From NCBI GenBank assembly GCA_012798025.1, contig JAAZNX010000023.1, positions 1 to 6,889 on the forward strand: a DNA stretch of 6,889 nt. The letters are read 5' to 3'. Position 1 is the stretch's first letter; each line of letters begins with the position of its first letter. Of the stretch, positions 1 to 4,884 are shown piece after piece. Origin of the DNA: Methanothrix sp. GTDB lineage: Archaea > Halobacteriota > Methanosarcinia > Methanotrichales > Methanotrichaceae. The position numbers and the translations under genes are program-made. The notes beneath the pieces are model-generated. The model had not been told where the DNA came from, did not search any database, and saw only the letters and a program-made list of their open reading frames with translations.

Positions 1-720
1 AGGGGCATCTTGCTCTATGGTCCGCCCGGCACTGGCAAGACCATGATCGCCCAGGCAGTTGCCAACGAGACCAACGCCAACTTCATCAGCGTGCGTGGGC
101 CCCAGATGCTCTCCAAGTGGGTTGGAGAATCGGAAAAAGCCATACGAGAGATCTTTCGCAAGGCAAGGCAGGTCTCTCCTGCCATCATATTCTTCGACGA
201 ACTGGATGCTATCGCGCCTATGAGGGGGCTGGAAGAGAGCAACCATGTTATGGAACGGGTGGTAAACCAACTCCTGGCTGAGCTGGATGGTCTGGATTCC
301 CTGAAGGACGTGGTGGTAATAGCCGCCACAAATCGTCCGGACATCCTTGACCCAGCGCTCTTGCGTTCTGGCAGGTTCGATCGATTGCTCCTGATCGGAC
401 CGCCGGATAAGCTGGGCAGATATGAGATCCTTAAAATTCATGCCACAAGGATACCAAACAGCGAGGACGTTAACCTGGAGGAGCTGGCAGAATTGACAGA
501 TGGTTATGTGGGCTCTGATCTGAATTCGCTTTGCTGCGAGGCTGCAATGCTGGCCATGCGTGAGAATCTTGATAGAGTGAATATGAACCACTATCTTGAG
601 GCCTTAAAGAAGGTCAGGCCGAGTGTGGAAGAGAATATGGTAAGCTACTACGAGCGCCTCAGCGAGCGATTCAAGGGCGGAGTGAAGATCGAACCCAGTT
701 CGCTGATCGGCTACAGATAA
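1..720 (+). CDS. cdc48: Cdc48/VAT-type AAA+ ATPase, C-terminal (D2) part, 5' truncated
   Basis: Only the last 239 residues are present; the frame is open from base 1, so the gene starts outside the window. Counting from the first visible codon, Walker A GPPGTGKT is at 7-14, the pore-loop region SKWVGES at 39-45, Walker B IIFFDELD at 62-69 (D67, E68), sensor 1 in AATNRPD with N111, paired arginine fingers R122 and R125 in LRSGRFDR, and the lid motif GYVGSDL at 169-174. The protein ends about 40 residues after the lid with [12 protein letters not shown] and a short tail, as in archaeal Cdc48/VAT, so this is the second ATPase ring and not the first. The family is a cytoplasmic hexameric unfoldase that threads proteins through its pore, often for the 20S proteasome. 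The last residues are IGYR, with tyrosine second from the end. The PRC-barrel gene follows after 43 bases on the same strand. Another two-ring or single-ring AAA protein is possible but less likely. Confidence 0.93.
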   Translation, partial: RGILLYGPPGTGKTMIAQAVANETNANFISVRGPQMLSKWVGESEKAIREIFRKARQVSPAIIFFDELDAIAPMRGLEESNHVMERVVNQLLAELDGLDSLKDVVVIAATNRPDILDPALLRSGRFDRLLLIGPPDKLGRYEILKIHATRIPNSEDVNLEELAELTDGYVGSDLNSLCCEAAMLAMRENLDRVNMNHYLEALKKVRPSVEENMVSYYERLSERFKGGVKIEPSSLIGYR

Positions 721-752
721 AAACAGATCGCAATTGAATTGCTCGATGGGAT

Positions 753-756
753 GGTG
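753..756 (+). promoter_or_regulatory. GGTG ribosome binding site for the PRC-barrel gene
   Basis: GGTG lies 7 bases before the ATG at 764 and can pair with the CACC of an archaeal 16S 3' end. It favours 764 over the in-frame TTG at 734 and ATG at 746. The same GGTG plus 7-base spacing occurs before hisC and the MBL hydrolase. Confidence 0.55.
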
Positions 757-763
757 TTGGAGA

Positions 764-1024
764 ATGGGAAAGGTGTTCGCGGGAACTATAGCCGGCAAGG
801 AGATTGTGAACATCGACGGCACGGTGTTGGGCGAGCTTGAGAACGTGGTCTTCGAGCTTAAGACAGGAAAGCTGGTGGACCTGGTGGTAAAGCCCGATTC
901 AGATCTCAACCGCATGAAGTACAGGGAGCAGGGAAAGTTCGTGCTAATACCCTTCAGTTCCGTAGTTGCAGTGAAGGATTACATCGTGGTGGACGAGAGC
1001 CGGGCAGTTAAGAAGGAAGGATGA
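764..1024 (+). CDS. small PRC-barrel domain protein
   Basis: This 86-residue protein is a single PRC-barrel domain. The pattern GKEIVNIDGTVLGELENV, then ELKTGKLVDLVVKP, then IPFSSVVAVKDYIVV is the usual run of short beta strands. I chose the ATG at 764 because a GGTG site sits 7 bases upstream and because the family starts close to the first strand; an earlier TTG (734) would add ten untypical residues rich in Cys and Trp. There is no signal peptide or membrane segment. Archaeal stand-alone PRC-barrel proteins of this size are widespread and mostly uncharacterised. Some haloarchaeal ones (CdpB1/CdpB2) take part in FtsZ-based cell division through SepF, so a division or scaffold role is possible but is only inferred. 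It lies 43 bases after cdc48 and is probably cotranscribed with it. Its last 46 bases are overlapped by the kinase gene on the other strand. Confidence 0.88.
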   Translation: MGKVFAGTIAGKEIVNIDGTVLGELENVVFELKTGKLVDLVVKPDSDLNRMKYREQGKFVLIPFSSVVAVKDYIVVDESRAVKKEG

Positions 1025-1527
1025 CACTGTTCAAAGTAATCCATCCAGTCTACCTGGCCGGGAGGCAGATCGATCTCACCTTCTATTATCTTCATAATAA
1101 GATTTGCTACCTCACAAGGCGTCTTTCCGGTGGTGTCGATCTCATCCACGCGGTGGCATTGCTCCACGGCCTCTACAAGAATCACATCTAGCGCCTCAGC
1201 TTCCAGATTCTCCTGCGTCTTTTCATGCGAATATCCGCGCGCCTCCAGACGCAATCGAAGCACAGCAGGATCAAGCCTCAGGACGATCGACCAGTCTGCG
1301 AAGTGGTGGGAGAAATGGCCTTCCAGGATGCAGATCTCTTCAGAGTCCTGCTCCTTCAGGCGTCTGCTTAACCCCTCCATGTCAGCCTCAAGGCAGCCCC
1401 GACGAGGGTCCAGCCCAAAGTTCAGTCCGTCCTTCACAAGGGCATTGATGTCTATGACCTTGTAGGGAAGGAGCCGGGCAACCGTTGTCTTTCCAGTGCC
1501 CGGAGTGCCCGTAAGCGCTATGTACAT
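979..1527 (-). CDS. archaeal AK6/Fap7-family adenylate kinase
   Basis: This 182-residue P-loop kinase has Walker A GTPGTGKT at 7-14, the family hallmark LEGHFSH at 68-74, VLRLDP at 82-87, and a lid region RGYSHEKTQENLEAE at 97-111. DTTGKTPCEV at 131-140 and the C-terminal VDWMDYF at 159-165 also match the family. AK6/Fap7 proteins are broad adenylate kinases or ATPases that assist small-subunit ribosome maturation, acting with ribosomal protein uS11 in eukaryotes and probably archaea. The ATG at 1527 overlaps the 3' end of hisC by 10 bases, and a GGGAG lies only about 2 bases upstream, so translation is likely coupled to hisC. The roughly 17 residues after VDWMDYF (EQCHPSFLTARLSSTTM) extend past the usual family end. 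Residues 169-182 are encoded antisense to the PRC-barrel gene, so the tail may be a recent stop-codon loss. Confidence 0.9.
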   Translation of the reverse strand: MYIALTGTPGTGKTTVARLLPYKVIDINALVKDGLNFGLDPRRGCLEADMEGLSRRLKEQDSEEICILEGHFSHHFADWSIVLRLDPAVLRLRLEARGYSHEKTQENLEAEALDVILVEAVEQCHRVDEIDTTGKTPCEVANLIMKIIEGEIDLPPGQVDWMDYFEQCHPSFLTARLSSTTM

Positions 1528-2582
1528 ATCTCCCAGAATGCAGAAAGAAAGCGGTCGTTCTCTGCCGGAGTCCCCACGGTCACCCGCGCGTGGTGCTCAC
1601 CAGCGCCCCTAAATGAGCGGCAGTCTCGAATGATGATGCCTCTTTTCAGGAATTTTTCCACGAACTCGTCTGAAGGCTCTTCTGTATCGATGTAAACGAA
1701 GTTGGCTTGAGAAGGATGGGATCCGATCTCATTTTGCAGTCGCATCCTCTCCGCACGAATTTTTTTCACTGACTGGTGCATGAAATCCAGATCAGAGAGC
1801 GCAGCCACTCCCGCAGCCACAGAGGCACAGGTTATGCCGAAGAAGGGCGGTGCAGCTCTGCGGTATTGATCTGCGATCCATCGAGGCGCAACTGCATAAC
1901 CAAGGCGCATGCCTGCCAGTCCGAAGGCCTTGGACATGGTTCGGCCTACTACGAGGTTCTCGTACTCCTTCACCAGGTCGAGGAGGGATGTGTCGGCGAA
2001 CTCTACATAGGCCTCGTCCAGGAATATTAGAGCATCCGTGCTCTCTACCATGGCTCGCACGTCCCCCTCAGAGGTGACGTTTCCCGTGGGATTGTTCGGA
2101 GAACATATGAAAGCCATCTTCGTGCCTTTGGGCACATCTGTTGAAGCCCTGAATCCGTCTTCTCGCGGCGAAAAAACTGGTGTGGCTCCGGCCATGACGG
2201 TCAGGATCTCGTAGTAGCTGAAGGTGGGCGTGGGTATGAAAGTCTTGTCGCCTGGCTCCAGAAAGAGCCGAGTCAGAGTATCCATCACCCCATCCATGCC
2301 GGCTCCAATTGCTATCATCTCCTCGGGAAAACCAGTATACTTCGCCAGACTCTCCATCAGATCCTCTGGCTCAGGATACCTCGAAGGAGATATTCTCTTC
2401 AAAGCCTCTGCTACCTTTGGGCTGGCGCCGTAGGGATTCTCATTGCTGCCCAGCTTTACGATGTCCTCTGGCCTCAGGTCGTATCTTTGGGATATCTCGG
2501 CAAAGCCCTTGCCCGCGACGTAAGGCTTGAGCATATCCAGACAAGGTCGGAGCTTAGGAAGCTTTTTTGAGCGACTCTCCAA
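1518..2582 (-). CDS. hisC: histidinol-phosphate aminotransferase
   Basis: This 354-residue fold-type I PLP aminotransferase converts histidinol phosphate and 2-oxoglutarate to imidazole acetol phosphate and glutamate (written here in reverse of the biosynthetic direction). Visible motifs are LGSNENPYG (44-52), CSPNNPTG (160-167), LDEAY (188-192, with the PLP-ring Asp189), TMSKAFGLAG with the Schiff-base lysine K218, MRLGY with phosphate-binding R226, and ARVTVGT with R333, expected to hold the substrate. The length is normal for HisC. The start is a TTG, chosen because GGTG lies 7 bases upstream and because the conserved N-terminal LRPCLDMLKPYVAGK begins only ten residues later; the next ATG would cut into it. 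The start lies 29 bases inside argD, and its stop overlaps the kinase start. Archaeal HisC paralogs can act on other amino acids, so the exact substrate is inferred from motifs; no other his gene is in view. Confidence 0.92.
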   Translation of the reverse strand: MESRSKKLPKLRPCLDMLKPYVAGKGFAEISQRYDLRPEDIVKLGSNENPYGASPKVAEALKRISPSRYPEPEDLMESLAKYTGFPEEMIAIGAGMDGVMDTLTRLFLEPGDKTFIPTPTFSYYEILTVMAGATPVFSPREDGFRASTDVPKGTKMAFICSPNNPTGNVTSEGDVRAMVESTDALIFLDEAYVEFADTSLLDLVKEYENLVVGRTMSKAFGLAGMRLGYAVAPRWIADQYRRAAPPFFGITCASVAAGVAALSDLDFMHQSVKKIRAERMRLQNEIGSHPSQANFVYIDTEEPSDEFVEKFLKRGIIIRDCRSFRGAGEHHARVTVGTPAENDRFLSAFWEICT

Positions 2583-3714
2583 TGACCTTCACCACTCTGT
2601 CGATCTGCTCCTCAGTTACCACCAGTGGCGGGATAAGGCGAATGGTGTGCTCGCTCGTGCTGTTGAGCAGGACCCCATTTTGCAGTGCATTCTCCACCAG
2701 GGCCTTGCAATCTGCGTCCAGGTCCATGCCTACCATCAGGCCAAGGCCTCTGATCTCGCGTGGACCAAGATCTTTTAGCTCCGCACGCAGATATGCTCCC
2801 AGCTCAGCAGACCTTTGCACCAAATTCTCATTCTGTATGACCTGTATTGTTGCCAGTGCAGCGGCACTGATCAGTGCACCTCCGGCAAAGGTAGATCCGT
2901 GGTCCCCCCTCTGGAATGCATCCGCTACAGCACCTGTGGCGAGCATGGCGCCCATGGGCAGGCCTCCTGCCATTGCCTTGGCCAGGGTAATGATATCCGG
3001 CAAAACCCCGGAATGCTCCTTTGCAAACCACTTTCCAGTGCGTCCAAAGCCTGTCTGCACCTCGTCGAAGATGAGCAGAGCACCGACATCATCGCAGATC
3101 TGGCGGGCGGCACGCAGGTAGTCTGCATCTGCTACATAGACTCCTGCTTCGCCTTGAACGGGTTCCAGAATTACTGCGCCACTCTCTTGGGTCACAGCTG
3201 CCTTCAGCGCTTCTTGATCATTGTATGGAACGAACGTTGCCTCATCAAGGGGACGGAAAGGCTCGCGATAAATCGGCTTGTAGGTGTTGCCGAGGGCACC
3301 AAGGGTGCGGCCATGAAAGCTGCGCTCTGCAGCCACGATCTTTGACTTCCCAGTGGCACGACGTACGAGCTTGAGGGCAGCTTCCACGCTCTCGGCTCCT
3401 GAGTTGCAGAAATAGGCCTTGCTCATGCCCGTGAGCTTCTTCAGCTCCTCTGCCAGAACAACCTGGTTCTCTGTGTAGTATAGATTGGACGTATGGATAA
3501 GCGTCTCAGCCTGCTTTTTTATGGCTTCGACGACGTCTGGATGGCAATGTCCCACGTTGTTCACTGCAATGCCTGCCACGAAGTCCAGGTACTCTCTGCC
3601 GTCTGAGTCCCACACAGTTGCACCTGAGCCGCGCACAAGCGCAACATTCTGGCGGGTGTAGGTCTGAAATATAGCTTCAGACTCGCGTTTTATGAGTTCT
3701 TTCTTGTCTATCAT
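2554..3714 (-). CDS. argD: acetylornithine aminotransferase
   Basis: This 386-residue class III (ornithine-type) PLP aminotransferase should interconvert N-acetylglutamate semialdehyde and N-acetylornithine in arginine synthesis. Visible are the N-terminal QTYTRQNVALVRG (17-29), GHCHP (55-59), NSGAES (104-109, PLP phosphate), SFHGRT (132-137), EPVQGE (184-189), IFDEVQTGFGRTG (215-227, with D217 at the pyridine nitrogen), LAKAMAGG with Schiff-base K246, HGSTF (272-276) and IRLIPPL with carboxylate-binding R359. Length is normal. The block after HGSTF reads AGGALISAAA where ArgD proteins usually have GGNPLACAAA. ATG at 3714 fits the family N-terminus; no good Shine-Dalgarno site precedes it, and a TATA-like box about 28 bases upstream suggests a leaderless mRNA. 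It is first in a cluster with hisC and the AK6 kinase. Other activities of the group (LysJ, ornithine or GABA aminotransferase) are possible but less likely. Confidence 0.9.
   Translation of the reverse strand: MIDKKELIKRESEAIFQTYTRQNVALVRGSGATVWDSDGREYLDFVAGIAVNNVGHCHPDVVEAIKKQAETLIHTSNLYYTENQVVLAEELKKLTGMSKAYFCNSGAESVEAALKLVRRATGKSKIVAAERSFHGRTLGALGNTYKPIYREPFRPLDEATFVPYNDQEALKAAVTQESGAVILEPVQGEAGVYVADADYLRAARQICDDVGALLIFDEVQTGFGRTGKWFAKEHSGVLPDIITLAKAMAGGLPMGAMLATGAVADAFQRGDHGSTFAGGALISAAALATIQVIQNENLVQRSAELGAYLRAELKDLGPREIRGLGLMVGMDLDADCKALVENALQNGVLLNSTSEHTIRLIPPLVVTEEQIDRVVKVIGESLKKAS
2590..2593 (-). promoter_or_regulatory. GGTG ribosome binding site deciding the TTG start of hisC
   Basis: On the minus strand GGTG (within GTGGTGAAGG) lies 7 bases before the TTG at 2582, inside the end of argD. 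It has the same spacing as the sites before the PRC-barrel and MBL genes, which supports the non-ATG start and a 29-base overlap. Confidence 0.6.
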
Positions 3715-3736
3715 AGCGCACTCTTCGCAAAGTTAA

Positions 3737-3754
3737 GCAATATACGGTATTTGC
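3737..3754 (-). promoter_or_regulatory. TATA-like box of argD, likely leaderless transcript
   Basis: Read on the minus strand, GCAAATACCGTATATTGC contains CGTATATT centred about 28 bases before the argD ATG. Archaeal transcription usually starts 25-27 bases after the TATA centre, so the message would begin at or within a few bases of the start codon. This fits the lack of a convincing ribosome site. The upstream half of the box is also one copy of the repeated GCAAATA motif. Confidence 0.4.
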
Positions 3755-3775
3755 TCCCTCAAATTGAAATCAAGG

Positions 3776-3831
3776 GGCTCTTGAGCGTAATGCAGGCAAG
3801 AGCAAATATAGCTTCCGGATAGAAAAGAGCC
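3776..3831 (-). promoter_or_regulatory. possible alternative hairpins upstream of argD
   Basis: CAAGAGC at 3797-3803 can pair with GCTCTTG at 3777-3783 (7 bp, 13-base loop). AAGAGCC at 3825-3831 can pair with GGCTCTT at 3776-3782 (7 bp, 42-base loop). Both use almost the same bases at 3776-3783, so in a minus-strand RNA the two stems would exclude each other. This would matter only for transcripts starting well upstream of argD. No run of U follows, so a classic attenuator is not shown. Confidence 0.25.
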
Positions 3832-3833
3832 AA

Positions 3834-3926
3834 TTATGCCTTCTGCTCGATCTCCTCTTTCCCTGCTGGCACCGATTCGGAGTTGTTCGGCCCATTTACG
3901 TATCTAAAGATGCGAAATAAGTTCAT
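3834..3926 (-). CDS. candidate 30-aa small protein upstream of argD
   Basis: An ATG at 3926 opens 30 codons reading MNLFRIFRYVNGPNNSESVP followed by AGKEEIEQKA. I do not recognise it. In its favour are a start about 40 bases from the centre of the symmetric TATA element, an AGG a few bases before the ATG, and a third-codon-position GC near 60 percent, close to the real genes. Its composition is also protein-like, with an aromatic/basic N-terminus and an acidic hydrophilic C-terminus. Against it are the length (such an ORF easily arises by chance) and no database support. It reads towards argD and ends 119 bases before the argD ATG. With only two arginine codons it is not an obvious arginine leader peptide. 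Confidence 0.3.
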   Translation of the reverse strand: MNLFRIFRYVNGPNNSESVPAGKEEIEQKA

Positions 3927-3940
3927 GGAACCTATACTTA

Positions 3941-3957
3941 TTTGCACTTCATGCAAA
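3941..3957. promoter_or_regulatory. operator-like dyad beside the symmetric TATA element
   Basis: TTTGCA (3941-3946) and TGCAAA (3952-3957) form a perfect 6-bp dyad with a 5-base spacer, one base from the TATA element. It covers the position of the BRE for plus-strand transcription and the expected start region for minus-strand transcription. A bound repressor there could block both directions. Confidence 0.4.
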
Positions 3958-3958
3958 G

Positions 3959-3973
3959 TTTATATATTATAAA
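3959..3973. promoter_or_regulatory. symmetric TATA element, possible bidirectional promoter
   Basis: TTTATA-TAT-TATAAA is a perfect inverted repeat and reads as an archaeal TATA box on both strands. On the plus strand it is preceded by GCAAAG, a good BRE-like sequence, predicting a start near 3988-3992, just before the ATG at 3999. On the minus strand the preceding GCCGT is a poorer BRE; the predicted start is near 3937, about 11 bases before the ATG at 3926. The element sits between two divergent small ORFs and far from the flanking larger genes. Confidence 0.55.
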
Positions 3974-3998
3974 ACGGCATAATCTTAAAGCCTTTTCC

Positions 3999-4187
3999 AT
4001 GGAAGTCAAAGTGGTCTTTTCGCCCCAACTTTCCCCTGAAAGAAACCATCGGCGCGATACAAAATGGAGCAGACTTGCATGGAAAGGGCACAAATATTTG
4101 CTCAGCGAGGATGCACCCAAAGTCGCTCTGGAAGGGTGCACTGGGAAGGGAACAGCGCAGAATATTTGGCGGTTCATGCCTCATTAA
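3999..4187 (+). CDS. candidate 62-aa small protein
   Basis: The ATG at 3999 opens 62 codons starting MEVKVVFSPQLSPERNHRRD and ending TAQNIWRFMPH; the product is basic with three Trp. I recognise no domain, signal peptide or membrane segment. Its best support is position: the strongest TATA/BRE combination in the window lies about 33 bases upstream, and the frame closes 2 bases before the convergent MBL gene's stop, so it neatly fills the gap. The ATG sits in a perfect palindrome, TTCCATGGAA (3995-4004). Against it, third-position GC is only about 50 percent, lower than in the neighbouring genes, no Shine-Dalgarno site is visible, and the opposite strand is also open over most of it. The promoter might instead drive a small non-coding RNA. 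Confidence 0.35.
   Translation: MEVKVVFSPQLSPERNHRRDTKWSRLAWKGHKYLLSEDAPKVALEGCTGKGTAQNIWRFMPH
4112..4140. repeat. 7-bp inverted repeat (hairpin)
   Basis: TGCACCC and GGGTGCA are perfectly complementary with a 15-base loop. The hairpin lies inside the 62-codon ORF candidate and about 50 bases beyond the MBL stop. It has no adjoining T run, so I do not call it a terminator; it could be structure in an RNA from either strand. Confidence 0.4.
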
Positions 4188-4189
4188 AG

Positions 4190-4831
4190 CTAAAGAACGC
4201 TCCTTGCAAAGCGAAGGCTCATTTCGATCTGACGGTTGACATCCCTGCTGGTGATCTCCATGTGTCCTGGGTACAATGTCTGGACGTCGAGCCTGGTCAG
4301 CCGTTCTATCGAATTGACCAGTTGCGCCGTATCGCCACCATACATGTCAGTCCTTCCAATGTTCCCGTCCGGGAAGACTGTATCGCCTGAGAATAGTATC
4401 CTCTCGCTCTTCTCGTAGAGGCAGACGCTACCTTGGGAGTGACCAGGCGTCTCAATGACCTCCAGCCTCCATTTTCCAAGCTCCAGTACCATACCCTCCT
4501 TTAGCGTTTCATCAACCTTATACTCAGGAGCTTCCTGGCCGAAGAGATATGCCACAGAGGCAAGGTCGTCGCCAATGCACCCCACCTCTTTTTCACTTAA
4601 CAAGAGCCGCGCTCCGGTGGCCTCTTTTAGTTGGGGAGCGGCCCCGGAATGGTCATGATGACAGTGGGTGAGAACTATCATCTCGATCTTCGTCGGATCG
4701 ATATATTTCTTGATATTTTTTAAGGTCGGCCCTGCCATCATGCCCGCGTCTACCAAAATGGGCCTCTTGTCTAGGATCAGGTAGACATTGCCATCGAAGG
4801 CAGCACCGCTAACCTTATGCACTTCGACCAT
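4190..4831 (-). CDS. metallo-beta-lactamase-fold hydrolase, glyoxalase II-like
   Basis: This 213-residue protein is a complete metallo-beta-lactamase domain. Metal ligands are visible as THCHHDH (55-61: H56, H58, D60, H61), H131 in TPGHSQGS, D150 in FSGDTVF, and H190 in YPGH. The stretch DGNIGRTDMYGGD (155-167) is typical of the small glyoxalase II-like branch (YcbL type), whose members hydrolyse thioesters such as S-lactoylglutathione. Archaea generally lack glutathione, so the true substrate here is unknown. No signal peptide is seen, so it should be cytoplasmic. ATG at 4831 is preceded by GGTG with a 7-base gap. It is divergent from thiC, with only 53 bases between the start codons, and may share control with it. 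The family is too broad to name a gene. Confidence 0.88.
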   Translation of the reverse strand: MVEVHKVSGAAFDGNVYLILDKRPILVDAGMMAGPTLKNIKKYIDPTKIEMIVLTHCHHDHSGAAPQLKEATGARLLLSEKEVGCIGDDLASVAYLFGQEAPEYKVDETLKEGMVLELGKWRLEVIETPGHSQGSVCLYEKSERILFSGDTVFPDGNIGRTDMYGGDTAQLVNSIERLTRLDVQTLYPGHMEITSRDVNRQIEMSLRFARSVL

Positions 4832-4838
4832 CGATAAA

Positions 4839-4842
4839 CACC
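4839..4842 (-). promoter_or_regulatory. GGTG ribosome binding site of the MBL hydrolase gene
   Basis: On the minus strand GGTG precedes the ATG at 4831 by 7 bases, matching the spacing before hisC and the PRC-barrel gene and fixing this start. Confidence 0.6.
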
Positions 4843-4884
4843 TTCAGGACGAATGTAATTATTACGATATATTAGTTGGTATCA
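4843..4884. promoter_or_regulatory. divergent promoter region of the MBL hydrolase and thiC genes
   Basis: The 53-bp gap holds two AT-rich boxes. TAATATATC on the minus strand, centred near 4870, would start the MBL message near 4844, just ahead of its GGTG site. TAATTATTA, centred near 4859-4860, lies about 26 bases before the thiC ATG at 4885, which would make thiC leaderless. This box is part of an 11-bp palindrome, GTAATTATTAC (4855-4865), that could be an operator. The gap is too short for a TPP riboswitch and shows none of its conserved elements. Confidence 0.45.

Larger units (their letters stand above)
3748..4103. repeat. dispersed TATTTGC(TC) motif, four copies
   Basis: TATTTGCTC occurs at 3748-3756 and 4095-4103, and as its reverse complement GAGCAAATA at 3800-3808; the last two match over 10 bases. 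A shorter copy, TATTTGC, is at 3939-3945, and half-site GCAAA also occurs at 3727-3731 and 3953-3957. I noticed no copies in the flanking genes. One copy overlaps the argD promoter and one lies beside the symmetric TATA element, so binding sites for a local regulator are a reasonable guess. AT-rich sequence raises the chance of coincidence. Confidence 0.45.
3715..4189. other. 475-bp intergenic region with regulatory signals and small-ORF candidates
   Basis: This is the only long stretch without a recognisable gene, and its base composition is more AT-rich than the flanking genes. From left to right it holds an argD TATA box, overlapping inverted repeats of GCTCTTG type (3776-3831), a 30-codon ORF on the minus strand, a dyad and a symmetric TATA element (3941-3973), a 62-codon ORF on the plus strand, and a 7-bp hairpin (4112-4140). 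Copies of TATTTGC(TC) are scattered through it. I saw no tRNA, rRNA, riboswitch or insertion sequence in it. Confidence 0.7.

Noticed and set aside
734..763. Longer PRC-barrel protein starting at TTG 734
   Set aside because: The extra ten residues (MNCSMGWCWR) do not fit the family, and the GGTG site fits ATG 764.
1104..1465. Long open frames on the plus strand opposite the kinase and hisC genes
   Set aside because: They are antisense to clearly conserved proteins, rich in Ser, Arg and Pro, and lack initiation signals; GC-biased codons on the real strand explain them.
4081..4180. Faint resemblance to RNase P RNA (GGGTGCA, AACAGCGCAGAATATTT)
   Set aside because: The universally conserved blocks are not present and no full fold can be built; the similarity is only short words.
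3960..4184. 74-codon minus-strand ORF beginning MRHEPPNILRC
   Set aside because: It is antisense to the 62-codon candidate, has no promoter or ribosome site, overlaps the TATA element, and its composition (many Pro, Cys, Phe) is not typical. Probably a shadow.
4832..4884. TPP riboswitch upstream of thiC
   Set aside because: The gap is only 53 bases and contains neither the CUGAGA-type nor the other conserved THI-box elements.
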